Origin: Desulfomicrobium baculatum DSM 4028 | GTDB lineage: Bacteria; Desulfobacterota; Desulfovibrionia; Desulfovibrionales; Desulfomicrobiaceae | Direction: 5' to 3' | Assembly: GCF_000023225.1 (NCBI RefSeq) | Contig: NC_013173.1 | Span: 622,501-686,500, forward strand | Length of the DNA stretch: 64,000 nt | In this document: one piece after another, positions 52,067 through 60,149 of the stretch | Layout of the letters: every line of letters starts with the position of its first letter | Position numbering within the stretch: the first letter of the stretch is position 1 | The notes under the pieces: generated by a model | Seen by the model: only the letters and a program-made list of their open reading frames with translations | The model's database searches: none | What the model was told of the DNA's origin: nothing | Position numbers and translations under genes: made by a program

Positions 52067-53044
52067 GTGCGTTTCACCCTGCCGTCACCTGCCGTGTTCC
52101 AACGTCTGATCCAATCGGCATTTCTGATTTTTTGCCTGTATTCGGGCTGGAAATTCTACCACTTCGTGCAGTGGATGACAGGCCACAGCGAAATCCCGGT
52201 AACCAGGCCTGCCTCCGTCGAAGCCTTTCTGCCCATCGCGGCCCTGATGGGTCTGCGGCGCCTGCTCGAAAGCGGGGTGTGGGATGTGGTCCATCCCGCG
52301 GGGCTGGCCATTTTCCTCGCGGCGCTGGGCATGGCCCTGCTCCTGCGCAAGGGTTTTTGCGGCTACGTCTGTCCGGTGGGCCTTGCATCCGGGCTGCTCA
52401 ACCGTCTGGGCCGGAAGCTGAGGCTCTCCAGGGTTCCCGGCCCGCGCGTCGATGCGCTGCTGCACGCTCCCAAATATGCGCTGCTGGCCTTTTTTCTGTA
52501 CACGGTTTTCGTGGGCATGGATTTACGGGCCGTGGAGCAGTTCGCTTCCAATCCGTACAATTTCGTGGCCGACGCCCGCATGCTGCACTTTTTTCTCGAT
52601 CCTTCGTCGCTGACCCTGATGGTCCTGGCCGGACTGGCCGTGCTCGGAGTCCTTCTGCGCAGCGCGTGGTGCCGCTATCTCTGCCCCTACGGAGCGCTGC
52701 TGGGCCTCTTGAGTTGGGGCAGCCCCGTGCGCATCCGCCGCGACAAGGACGCCTGCGTGCAGTGCGGCCGCTGCAGCGCGTCCTGTCCCGGCGGCATCCC
52801 GGTGCACCTGAGGGACGACGTGCGCAGCCCGGAATGCGTGGGCTGCATGCGCTGCCAGTCCGTCTGTCCGGTGCCCGGCTGCGTGACCCTGCGCGCCTGG
52901 GGCAGAGACGTGCCGTTCTGGAGCATTGGACTGGGATGCGTGGCCTTGCTCCTCGCGGTTTGGCTGTTGGCCGATTCCCAGGGATTGTGGCATCAGAATC
53001 TGCCCGAAAACATGCTGCGCATGCTGTATCGCCAGGCCTTCTAG
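52067..53044 (+). CDS. NapH-like membrane-bound 4Fe-4S protein
   Basis: 325 residues. Four or five helices, with the two CxxxCP motifs of NapH/NosR proteins, FCGYVCPVG near residue 105 and WCRYLCPYG near 205. Two ferredoxin motifs follow, CVQCGRCSASCPGG and CVGCMRCQSVCPVPGC, near 228 and 263. A final helix is near 285. It likely moves electrons from quinol to a periplasmic or cytoplasmic acceptor. The start is GTG with GCGAGGA upstream. It is a single gene, converging on rsgA with a 10-base gap. The partner is unknown. Confidence 0.85.
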   Translation: MRFTLPSPAVFQRLIQSAFLIFCLYSGWKFYHFVQWMTGHSEIPVTRPASVEAFLPIAALMGLRRLLESGVWDVVHPAGLAIFLAALGMALLLRKGFCGYVCPVGLASGLLNRLGRKLRLSRVPGPRVDALLHAPKYALLAFFLYTVFVGMDLRAVEQFASNPYNFVADARMLHFFLDPSSLTLMVLAGLAVLGVLLRSAWCRYLCPYGALLGLLSWGSPVRIRRDKDACVQCGRCSASCPGGIPVHLRDDVRSPECVGCMRCQSVCPVPGCVTLRAWGRDVPFWSIGLGCVALLLAVWLLADSQGLWHQNLPENMLRMLYRQAF

Positions 53045-53054
53045 AAAATGCGGA

Positions 53055-54110
53055 TCAGCCTTTCATTCCTTTTTTCACCGACTTGACGAGTCGGCCAAAG
53101 GCCTTGTCTTTCTTTCGTTTGTCCAGCGACGACATCTCGTTGAATTCCGCTTCCTTCTTGAGTTTGAGGTAGCTTGCATAGCGCTCCTCCTCAAGGTCGC
53201 CGCGTTCGATGGCGGCCCTGACGGCGCAGCCGGGCTCGTGCCGGTGCGTGCAGTCGGCATACCGGCAGTCCGAGGCCAGGGCGGCCATCTCCCCGAAACC
53301 CATGTCGACGCAGTCCCCCGCCCCGAGGATGCCCAGCTCCCGCATGCCGGGCGTGTCGATGAGCATGGCCCCGGATTCAAGCAGGATGAGCTGGCGGCGG
53401 GTGGTCGTGTGGGTGCCTTCGCCCGTGGCGCTGACGGCCCGGGTCGCATAGGCGTCCAGGCCCATGAGGCGGTTGACGAGCGTCGTCTTGCCCACGCCCG
53501 AGGAGCCGAGCAGGCAGCAGGTCTTTCCGGGGGCAAGGGCGCCCCGGAGTTCGCCAAGTCCGGCGCCGGTCACGCTGCTCAGGGCGATGATCCGGGCCGT
53601 GGTCACGGAGGCGATGATCGCAAGCCGGTGTTCGAGCTCCTCTTCCGTCAGCAGGTCCGTTTTGGTCAGGAGGACAATCGGTTCCACCTGTCCGTCCGCG
53701 GCCATGATCAGGTACCGCTCCAGCCGGTTGGGATTGAAGTCGAAATGGCCCGACTGGACAATGAAGGCCATGTCGACGTTGGCGGCGATCATCTGCTCAT
53801 TGGCCCTGCCGCCCGCAGCCCTGCGCCGAAGGAAGGTCTTGCGCGGGAAGACCTGGTGGATGATGGCGGCTCTGCCCTGGTCGTAATACTGCGCCGCGAC
53901 CCAGTCCCCGACGCTAGGCAGATCCGTCGTCCTCTCGCTCTGGTATAAGAGCTTCCCGGACAGCTCCGCCGGTACGTCGCCGGACTCGTTTCTGAGGCAA
54001 TACGAGCTGCGGTCGACCGCGCAGACGCGGGCGATGGCGCAGCCCTCGGGCTGTGATTCAGGGGCATGGGCCGCAAACCATGGGTCGAAGCCGAGGCGTT
54101 CCGGGATCAT
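53055..54110 (-). CDS. rsgA: Ribosome small subunit-dependent GTPase A
   Basis: 351 residues. The circularly permuted GTPase order is clear: G4 LLTKTDL near residue 155, then G1 GSSGVGKTTLVNRL near 205, then G3 DTPGMREL near 255. An OB-fold region precedes, and the C-terminal zinc knuckle is C-x4-C-x-H-x5-C (DCRYADCTHRHEPGC). It aids late 30S assembly and the stringent response. ATG at 54110 has GGTGAG upstream; the GTG at 54122 overlaps the stop of the methyltransferase. It follows that gene on the same strand. Confidence 0.94.
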   Translation of the reverse strand: MIPERLGFDPWFAAHAPESQPEGCAIARVCAVDRSSYCLRNESGDVPAELSGKLLYQSERTTDLPSVGDWVAAQYYDQGRAAIIHQVFPRKTFLRRRAAGGRANEQMIAANVDMAFIVQSGHFDFNPNRLERYLIMAADGQVEPIVLLTKTDLLTEEELEHRLAIIASVTTARIIALSSVTGAGLGELRGALAPGKTCCLLGSSGVGKTTLVNRLMGLDAYATRAVSATGEGTHTTTRRQLILLESGAMLIDTPGMRELGILGAGDCVDMGFGEMAALASDCRYADCTHRHEPGCAVRAAIERGDLEEERYASYLKLKKEAEFNEMSSLDKRKKDKAFGRLVKSVKKGMKG

Positions 54111-54118
54111 GGCAGGTC

Positions 54119-54829
54119 TCACCAGTTTTGTTTTTCACAGATCAGGCCGTGAGTGGCGAAATAGCGGCCCCCTTCCATGTCCATCATGACCATGTCGGTC
54201 TTGGCGTGCTCGTTGTCGCTCTCCAGCCATTCGGCCCAGGCCTGCTTATGGCAGCCCATGTCGAAAGCCTCGCGCAGGGTCAGCCCCGTGCATTGCAGCC
54301 ACATCTCCCGCCACCACTGCAGGGTGAAGAAGTTCATGCCGTCCACCCAGTAGGGGCGCAGGTCGTCCGGCACGGCGTCGAAGGCGCGGCGCAGGCCGGG
54401 GACGCCGACCGCAAGCAGGCCTCCGGGTCTGAGCAGGGGAAGCAGGTGCGTGGTCAAGAAAGCCGAGTCCGCGGCGAAGTAGTGCCAGGCATCGATACTG
54501 ACCACAATGTCGAAGGACTCCGGCTCGAAGGGCAGGGCGCGGGCCTCGCAGTGCACGGCCGTGACCCGGCCCGAGAGGCCGGCCTCGGCGAAGCGCCGGG
54601 CGTTGTCTTCGGCCGGGATCCACAGGTCGGCGGCGGTCACGGTGCAGCCATAGCCTTTGGCCAGGGCCATGGAGGTCAGACCCATGCCGCAGCCAAGGTC
54701 CAGCACGCGGGCATTGGCCGGCAGGTCGATCCTGGTGAGCAGTTCGTCCAGGATGCGCAGGCAGTTGGGCCCCATCATGGTCTGGAGCTGGAAATGGCGG
54801 GAAAAAAGTGTGGTCGAGTCAAAGGTCAT
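54119..54829 (-). CDS. Class I SAM-dependent methyltransferase
   Basis: 236 residues. SAM motif I VLDLGCGMGLTSMALAKG near residue 43, motif II near AADLWIPAEDNARR, motif IV VSIDAWHYF near 110 and motif V LRPGGLLAVGVPG near 133. The target is unknown: probably a small molecule, given MTFDSTTLFSRHFQLQTMMGPN at the N terminus, which is shared by cyclopropane/ubiquinone-type relatives. It is likely co-transcribed with rsgA. Confidence 0.82.
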   Translation of the reverse strand: MTFDSTTLFSRHFQLQTMMGPNCLRILDELLTRIDLPANARVLDLGCGMGLTSMALAKGYGCTVTAADLWIPAEDNARRFAEAGLSGRVTAVHCEARALPFEPESFDIVVSIDAWHYFAADSAFLTTHLLPLLRPGGLLAVGVPGLRRAFDAVPDDLRPYWVDGMNFFTLQWWREMWLQCTGLTLREAFDMGCHKQAWAEWLESDNEHAKTDMVMMDMEGGRYFATHGLICEKQNW

Positions 54830-54904
54830 GATCGCATCTCCGTGTTTGTTTGATCGGGGAGTATACGACTGCGATGCGTCCGTCCCGCCCCTGGACGGTT
54901 ATGA

Positions 54905-54939
54905 AACAAAAAAGCGCCATGGGACGGTCCCATGGCGCT
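54905..54939 (-). terminator. Terminator of the CD3324-like gene
   Basis: AGCGCCATGGGA and TCCCATGGCGCT arms around CGG form a 12-base stem. On the minus strand a run of six T follows. Confidence 0.88.
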
Positions 54940-54943
54940 GCGT

Positions 54944-55219
54944 TCACCTTCCGGTGCTCCGTGCGCGGAGAATTTTGGCGATGGTCTTGGGGGACAGGTA
55001 GAACTGTTCCGCCAGTTCCCGCACTCCCGTGCCCCGGGCGTGCCGGGCATGGATCTCGCGGTTTCTGGCCGTTATGTTCGCGCGTGTCTGCGTCTCTTCT
55101 CCCCAGGCTTTTTTGCGGTCATCCCGGCGCGGGATGTACACGCACTGCCCATCGATATACTTCTGCACGGCCTCCAGAATGGTCTTCGGCAAAACTTCCG
55201 TGGCGTTGGTGTAGCCCAT
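54944..55219 (-). CDS. CD3324-like small helix-turn-helix protein
   Basis: 91 residues. The N terminus MGYTNATEVLPKTILEAVQKYI with VYIPRRDDRKKAWG is the mark of the CD3324 family, well known in Clostridia. A helix-turn-helix is at the C terminus (VRELAEQFYLSPKTIAKIL). It is probably a DNA-binding regulator, and AGGAGGAGC lies just ahead of the start. It has its own terminator. The clostridial flavour hints at transfer, which is unproven. Confidence 0.8.
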   Translation of the reverse strand: MGYTNATEVLPKTILEAVQKYIDGQCVYIPRRDDRKKAWGEETQTRANITARNREIHARHARGTGVRELAEQFYLSPKTIAKILRARSTGR

Positions 55220-55404
55220 GATGCTCCTCCTCGTGATGAATCAATTGAGGACGGGGCAGGGGCCACGGCCCGGCTAGATCACCGGGCGTCGCCCCTGCGG
55301 AGCGTGCCGACAAAATCCAATGATGCGCTGAACATCCAATCTCCGGGGTTGAGGGTTATTGATGGGCCTCGTGTTTCAGGCAGGATCCCGCATAGCGCGG
55401 GGAG

Positions 55405-55422
55405 GGGAGGTTGTCACCTCCC
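55405..55422. repeat. Hairpin in the intergenic region 55220-55492
   Basis: GGGAGGT-TGTC-ACCTCCC, a perfect 7-base stem without a T run. The surrounding 270 bases hold no gene. Confidence 0.55.
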
Positions 55423-55492
55423 GAGGGCGAGTCGTCCGGGCCGTCGGGAAGCCGCTGGAATGCCTGGGCGGGGATCCGGTTGATCCGCACTC

Positions 55493-56077
55493 CTAAATGC
55501 TTTGACCATCCTTCTCGCCGACCAGCAGGAAATGCTTCGGCAATTCGTCAAATACATTCACGTTCTTGAAACCGGCATTGAGCAGTTGTTCCATGACCTG
55601 TTCAGGCGCGCATCTGATTTCCGTTGGCGGACCCTCGGCCATGCTCTGCTTTTTCCAATCGACGATGAAAACGGTCCCGCTGGGCTTCAATGTTCTGAAC
55701 GCCTCCGCAAGTAGCAGGGTCGGGTTGTCCAGTTCATGATGAAGATTGATCGTAAACACGACGTCGGCGATTTCGTCGTCCAGGGGAATCGAGTTCTCCT
55801 CGCTTTGGACCGGGATGATTCCTGGAAAATTTGGAACGATGTTTTCATGCATCCAGTTGAGCATCACCTCGGACACATCGCAGGCATACATTTTAGAAGG
55901 CTTGGCGTGCTGAAGAAAGGCCACGCTGAAAAAGGCCGTTCCTGCGCCTATTTCGAGAAGCACGTCTGCTTTGGGTCTGTTCAGCTTGTTCCAGATATAG
56001 GCTGGCGGGATGTCCTGGAGCCGCAAAGGGTTGTTCAGTTTTTCCAGTTTTTTGGGATCGAATTTTTTTTCGTGCAC
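55493..56077 (-). CDS. Class I SAM-dependent methyltransferase (UbiE-like)
   Basis: 194 residues. Motif I DVLLEIGAGTAFFSVAFLQ near residue 38, DVSEVMLNWM as motif II, ADVVFTINLHHELDN as motif IV and FRTLKPSGTVFIVDW as motif V. UbiE/MenG-like small-molecule or arsenite-type methyltransferases share this shape. The substrate is unknown. It is AT-richer than the housekeeping genes. Nothing adjacent looks co-transcribed. Confidence 0.82.
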   Translation of the reverse strand: MHEKKFDPKKLEKLNNPLRLQDIPPAYIWNKLNRPKADVLLEIGAGTAFFSVAFLQHAKPSKMYACDVSEVMLNWMHENIVPNFPGIIPVQSEENSIPLDDEIADVVFTINLHHELDNPTLLLAEAFRTLKPSGTVFIVDWKKQSMAEGPPTEIRCAPEQVMEQLLNAGFKNVNVFDELPKHFLLVGEKDGQSI

Positions 56078-56163
56078 TAGATTTCCTTACGTCTCAAAAT
56101 TAAATTTAGCCCGTGGAGATATCCAGCCACTATGAAGCTGCAGCGGATAGTGGTCAGGAACTG

Positions 56164-56670
56164 CTACTGGTTGGACGACCCGTGCTCTTGGACCATCCGG
56201 ATACTGTCCCAATGTTGATGCCCCCACGTGATAACCTGCTTCGCAGTCTCAAGAAGCGCTCCCGGGGGAAAGTGGGAATATTGAGTGCCATACCGTATTT
56301 GGTTCGGGTATTTTGAGGCCCCGCGAGATTCTCCTTCAAGGACTTGTCCCACCGTTCCCGAAGTTCCAGATTGAATGGGCTTGCCGCGAATATCCGTAGC
56401 ACGGACCCAATGAGTTTCTTCATGTATGACAAATGGAACTTCGCAGTCGCAGAAGTCCTTGAGCAATAACGACAAGTTGTGAGAGCGTTTCCGAATGGTC
56501 TCCGGCGGAAAGCCGGCCCGCTCGAGAAGAGCCTTCATCGCGATCTCACATGCAAGGAGACTGAGGTAGGAAACTGCTTGAAAAGAATCAAAGTCTCCAT
56601 CAGAATCTCGGAGCACGGCATCAGCGGCCGATACCAGCTTCTCGCTCAAATCCATATTGTAAACTGTCAT
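56164..56670 (-). CDS. HEPN-like domain protein
   Basis: 168 residues with no signal or membrane helix. SYLSLLACEIAMKALLERAG followed by RKRSHNLSLLLKDF is the helix pair of a HEPN domain, with a short R-x3-H motif (RKRSH) that could be the RNase site. HEPN domains are common in toxin-antitoxin and antiviral systems. It lies 88 bases after the antitoxin gene on the same strand. No ribosome-binding site is clear. The assignment is by eye and only moderate. Confidence 0.55.
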   Translation of the reverse strand: MTVYNMDLSEKLVSAADAVLRDSDGDFDSFQAVSYLSLLACEIAMKALLERAGFPPETIRKRSHNLSLLLKDFCDCEVPFVIHEETHWVRATDIRGKPIQSGTSGTVGQVLEGESRGASKYPNQIRYGTQYSHFPPGALLETAKQVITWGHQHWDSIRMVQEHGSSNQ

Positions 56671-56758
56671 TGCGTTGCTCGATTTACCAGCCCAACAGTT
56701 CTATTATCCAAGCCTCACCAAGCCGACATTCCATCGTTATTGATGCATCGTCTTCAAA

Positions 56759-57049
56759 TCAATGCGCAGGAACAGCCTTGATCTTAACGTTCAGCGCAGT
56801 CAGTATTTTGCTTACGGTTTCGTAGCGGGGCTTGGAGCCAGGGCGCAGAGCCTTGTACAGGCTCTCACGGCCAAGTCCGGAGTCTTGCGCCAACTTGGTC
56901 ATGCCGCGCGCGCGGGCCACGTCCGCGACGGCTCGCAGGAACATGTCCGGGTCCGGGTCTTCCATCGCGGCGGTGAGATATTCCGCGATGACCTCTTCGT
57001 TGTCGAGATAATCCACCACGTCGAAGCGCTCGAATTTTGTCATATCCAT
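56759..57049 (-). CDS. Antitoxin, HigA-like putative addiction module antidote
   Basis: 96 residues. A helix-turn-helix MTKLAQDSGLGRESLYKALRPGSKPRYETVSKILTAL occupies the C-terminal half (described in parts: MTKLAQDSGLG, RESLYKALRPGSKP, YETVSKIL). FERFDVVDYLDNEEVIAEYL at the N terminus is the usual antidote motif. It should bind and neutralise the toxin encoded just upstream and repress the operon. Its GGAG ribosome-binding site lies within the toxin's last codons, so translation is coupled. Confidence 0.9.
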   Translation of the reverse strand: MDMTKFERFDVVDYLDNEEVIAEYLTAAMEDPDPDMFLRAVADVARARGMTKLAQDSGLGRESLYKALRPGSKPRYETVSKILTALNVKIKAVPAH

Positions 57050-57050
57050 A

Positions 57051-57338
57051 TTATTTCTCCATCAATTTTCGGGCTCGGAGGATATCCTTGCCTTGAGTAG
57101 ACTTTTCCCCGCCAGCCAGCAGGAAGACGACTGTCTCCCCATTCCGGGTGAAGTACAAACGGTATCCCGGTCCGTGATGCACGCGCAATTCGAATAGCCC
57201 GCCGCCAAGGGTTTTGTAGTCTCCAAGGTTGCCTAGCTCGACATTCCGGATGCGGTTGAAAATGCGGGCCTGCGCAGCCTTGTCACGCAGGGATCGCAAC
57301 CACGAGTCAAACAGGGAGGATCGGTACACCGTGTTCAT
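57051..57338 (-). CDS. RelE/HigB-type toxin (addiction module killer protein)
   Basis: 95 residues from MNTVYRSSLFDSWL. Family marks: FDSWLRSLRDKAAQARIFNRI, VELGNLGDYKTLGGGLFELR, HHGPGYRLYFTRNG, and LLAGGEKSTQGKDI near the end. Such proteins usually cut mRNA at the ribosome. The ATG at 57338 fits homologues; an in-frame ATG 18 bases earlier is possible, neither with a good ribosome-binding site. Toxin-first order with the antitoxin is usual for this family (HigBA-like). Confidence 0.9.
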   Translation of the reverse strand: MNTVYRSSLFDSWLRSLRDKAAQARIFNRIRNVELGNLGDYKTLGGGLFELRVHHGPGYRLYFTRNGETVVFLLAGGEKSTQGKDILRARKLMEK

Positions 57339-57348
57339 GCTTATATGT

Positions 57349-57364
57349 GTATTCATTTGGATAC
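57349..57364. promoter_or_regulatory. Palindrome upstream of the toxin-antitoxin operon
   Basis: GTATTCATTTGGATAC has inverted arms GTAT-Y-C and G-R-ATAC, 11 bases before the toxin start. It is a likely antitoxin operator, and it overlaps the probable promoter. Confidence 0.45.
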
Positions 57365-57512
57365 AGATGGTCAAGCCTTCTTGGCTTTCTCTGACCAATT
57401 ATTCGGAGGAGCATTTTCCCCCGGAATGGGTGATTGGGGTCATTTGAATAGCGGTCGAATGGAGAAGGGGTTCGCGGCTCTGGGCGGAGAAAATGAGGCT
57501 CGAGTGGAAGGG

Positions 57513-57554
57513 TTCAAGGCGGCGCGACCGACTCATCGGGCGCGCCGTCTTGAA
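57513..57554. repeat. 14-base inverted repeat
   Basis: TTCAAGGCGGCGCG (57513-57526) pairs with CGCGCCGTCTTGAA (57541-57554) with one mismatch. It lies between the qmcA stop and the toxin gene. There is no T run on either side. Confidence 0.65.
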
Positions 57555-57583
57555 GTGGTGTAAAGGCAGGGACGTTGCCTTCT

Positions 57584-58444
57584 CTATTTGCCGAGCGTCC
57601 CCATGATCCCGCGCACTGCCGCGGGCAGGTCGGCGGGGAGGACGATGATTTTGGAGTTGTTGTTCTCGGCCATCTTGCGCATGGCGTCCACGTAGCGCTG
57701 GCCCAGCAGGAAGACCAGCGGCAGTTCGCCGCCCTTGGTGGCTTCGGCCACCTTGACGATGGCCTCCCGGTCCGCTTCGGCCAGCACGACCTTGGCCTCG
57801 GCGTCGCGGCGGGATGCTTCCAGGCGACCGTCGGCCTGCAGGATGGCCGCCGACTTGTCGCCCTCGGCCCTGGTCACGGTGGCGCGCCGGGCGCGTTCGG
57901 CCGCGGCCTGTTCTTCCATGGCGTGCTGCATGGTGTCGGAGGGGTTGATGTCCTGGATTTCCACGGTCTTGAGCATGATGCCCCAGTCCGAGATATCATC
58001 GGAGATGGTTTCTTTAAGTCTGGCTTTGATCCTGTCCCGGGAGGACAGGGCGTCGTCGAGGTCCATTTCACCGACAATGGACCTGAGCGAGGTCTGCACC
58101 AGAGTCTGGATGGCCATGCGGTAGTCTTCCACCCCGTAGACTGCTTTTTCCGGGGACACGATGTTGATGTAGGCCACGGCGTTGGTGATGATGACCGCGT
58201 TGTCGCGGGTGATGACCTCCTGCGAGGGGATGTCCATGACGATGTCCTTAGTCGTCACCTTGTAGGCCACGGTGTCCATGTAAGGAATGATGATGTTCAA
58301 GCCCGGGGCCAGGGTGCTGTGGTACTTGCCCAGGCGCTGGACGACGAACTTGAAGCCCTGGGGCACGATGCGCACGCCCATGCTGATGGTGATGATGACC
58401 AAGAGAAGCAGGAAAGCGACTACGATAAGTCCTGGACTGAACAT
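57584..58444 (-). CDS. qmcA: SPFH/band 7 protein, stomatin type
   Basis: 286 residues. One N-terminal helix (residues 5-24), then the SPFH domain (IVPQGFKFVVQRLGKYHSTL, PYMDTVAYKVTTKD, ITRDNAVI) and a C-terminal coiled coil with A/E-rich repeats (AEGDKSAAILQADGRLEASRR). It scaffolds membrane microdomains. The NfeD partner lies 9 bases upstream, the usual pairing. It is last in the operon. Confidence 0.92.
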   Translation of the reverse strand: MFSPGLIVVAFLLLLVIITISMGVRIVPQGFKFVVQRLGKYHSTLAPGLNIIIPYMDTVAYKVTTKDIVMDIPSQEVITRDNAVIITNAVAYINIVSPEKAVYGVEDYRMAIQTLVQTSLRSIVGEMDLDDALSSRDRIKARLKETISDDISDWGIMLKTVEIQDINPSDTMQHAMEEQAAAERARRATVTRAEGDKSAAILQADGRLEASRRDAEAKVVLAEADREAIVKVAEATKGGELPLVFLLGQRYVDAMRKMAENNNSKIIVLPADLPAAVRGIMGTLGK

Positions 58445-58453
58445 AATGATCTC

Positions 58454-58918
58454 CTAGAGGGCTTGTTTGTTGTTTTTCGGGGCGACCACAAGTGTGTTGC
58501 CCGATACGTCGCGGATCTGGACCCGGTCTCCCAGTTGCACGGGTTCGTCACAGATGAAGGACCACTCGTCGGAGCCGAGCAGGGGTTTGGAGAAGCGCAC
58601 GACGCCGCGCCGATCGCCCTCTGGCGTGCGGATGACCTGGCCGGTTTCGCCCAGCAGTGCCTCGCGGGACATGCCGGCGCGGGTTTTGTCCAGCATGCGC
58701 GGCTTCATGACCACAAACCAGAACGTGGCCAAAAGTGCGGAGAATATGGCCCAGAGCAACAGTTGCATGGTCAGGCTCAAGGCCGGGGCAAGCCAGACCA
58801 GACCGCCCACGGCCAGCGCGGCCAGTCCGAACCAGACAATGGTGAAACTTGGAATGAAAATCTCGGCGATGATGAGGATCATGCCGAAAACAAGCCAATG
58901 CCAATACTGTAGGTCCAT
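58454..58918 (-). CDS. NfeD-like membrane protein
   Basis: 154 residues. Three or four helices (about 8-25, 30-48, 50-72) followed by a small beta-barrel OB-like domain, with LLGETGQVIRTPEGDRRGVV and LGDRVQIRDVSGNTLVV, which is the NfeD soluble domain. It pairs with stomatin proteins and is thought to tune their oligomers. AGGAGAAC-like sequence precedes the start. First gene of the two-gene operon. Confidence 0.9.
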   Translation of the reverse strand: MDLQYWHWLVFGMILIIAEIFIPSFTIVWFGLAALAVGGLVWLAPALSLTMQLLLWAIFSALLATFWFVVMKPRMLDKTRAGMSREALLGETGQVIRTPEGDRRGVVRFSKPLLGSDEWSFICDEPVQLGDRVQIRDVSGNTLVVAPKNNKQAL

Positions 58919-59185
58919 GAGTTCTCCCGCAAAAGTGATTCGTTTCCGCCTGCCTGAGTGCTAGCAGGGTCCGGGAAGCAAATCCAGCACCATGTTCAAC
59001 TTTCGCTTGGGCACGGGATGTCGGAGGCGGCCAACAATCCCTTATGACTTCATGTTGACAAATCCCGCTCTTTTCGCATAGCCGTTTCGCAGCTTCACGA
59101 ATAGGTTCTCTCAGCGGAACGGGTTGTTCATTATTTCGGTATTTCCAATCGTTCAGCGCATTTTCATCGTCAACCGGAATCATCC

Positions 59186-59953
59186 ATGGCAGGCAAGGAC
59201 AACAGTTCCGAAACATTGGCCAAAGGCCTCTGGATTCTAGATATTTTCGGCGATGACGACGTCGGTTACACTCTCGCCCAGATTTCCCGCCGCACGGGCA
59301 TCAACAAGACTTCCATATACAGATACGTCAATACGTTTTGCGATCTCGGCTTTTTGAAGCGCGACGATCGCACCGGCCTGTACAGGCTTGGGGTGCGCAT
59401 GCTGGCCCTGGCCCATGCCATGCTTGAGAAAAGCGAGCTGGAGCGCGCCGTCAAGACCCAGGTCGACGCGGCCCATGAGCGCCACGGCGTGCATGTCGAC
59501 GTAGGCCTTTTGTCCGGAGATTCCATCTATCTGATTTATCGTCGCGAATCCCAGGACACCAAGGCTTTCCGCTCGTTCAGCTATGGCTCCGAGCCGTATT
59601 ATCTGGCTGCCGGCAAGGCGGCCATGGCCTTCATGAGCGATGAAGAGCTTGCCGCTTTTGTCTCGCGTCTCTCCTTGACCCCTAAGACCGACAAGACAAT
59701 CACTTCCGCGCCGGAGCTGCTGGCGGATCTGCATCAGTCCGTGGAGCGCGGCTATACACGCAACCGTGAAGAGTTCGTGCCCGGGCTCATCGCCATCGGC
59801 GCGCCGCTGTACAGCCTGCGCACCGGCAAGGTCGTGGGCGGGGTGAGCTTCGACTCCTCCACGGACCGTTTTTCCATGGAAGAGTTCGAGACGCGTTTCG
59901 CCGGCTATCTGGTTGAGCTGGCCAAGAAAATTTCCGCAGTGGTGTCTTGGTAG
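59186..59953 (+). CDS. IclR-family transcriptional regulator
   Basis: 255 residues. The N-terminal winged helix (TLAQISRRTGINKTSIYRYVNTFCDLGFL, residues about 28-57) and the C-terminal IclR effector domain (GVHVDVGLLSGDSIYLIYR, AAGKAAMAFM, GYTRNREEFVPGLIAIGAP). The effector is not readable. It sits just before liv genes on the same strand and could regulate them, with a hairpin between. Confidence 0.9.
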   Translation: MAGKDNSSETLAKGLWILDIFGDDDVGYTLAQISRRTGINKTSIYRYVNTFCDLGFLKRDDRTGLYRLGVRMLALAHAMLEKSELERAVKTQVDAAHERHGVHVDVGLLSGDSIYLIYRRESQDTKAFRSFSYGSEPYYLAAGKAAMAFMSDEELAAFVSRLSLTPKTDKTITSAPELLADLHQSVERGYTRNREEFVPGLIAIGAPLYSLRTGKVVGGVSFDSSTDRFSMEEFETRFAGYLVELAKKISAVVSW

Positions 59954-60047
59954 ATTACAGAGTATCACTGCTCCGGAGCCTTTGCGGGCTCCACCCTGGA
60001 CGAGGAAAAAGGGAAGCCGGAAGCGTTGGGTTTCCGGGTTCATGGCA

Positions 60048-60072
60048 GGCTTCGTCGCGTTTGCGCGAAGCC
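60048..60072 (+). other. Hairpin in the livJ leader
   Basis: GGCTTCG/CGAAGCC plus an inner CGC/GCG stem with a GTTT loop and one bulge. There is no T run, so it may be a weak IclR terminator or a leader structure. Confidence 0.45.
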
Positions 60073-60149
60073 AAACGGCAGCCGGTGATACGGGGCGCGG
60101 CGCGCGACGTAGTCTCCGGGATTCAACGTTCACCTTGGAGGATTTTTTG

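Noticed and set aside
54944-57338. Integrative element or prophage remnant
   Set aside because: No integrase, transposase or attachment repeats were found; only the gene content hints at transfer.
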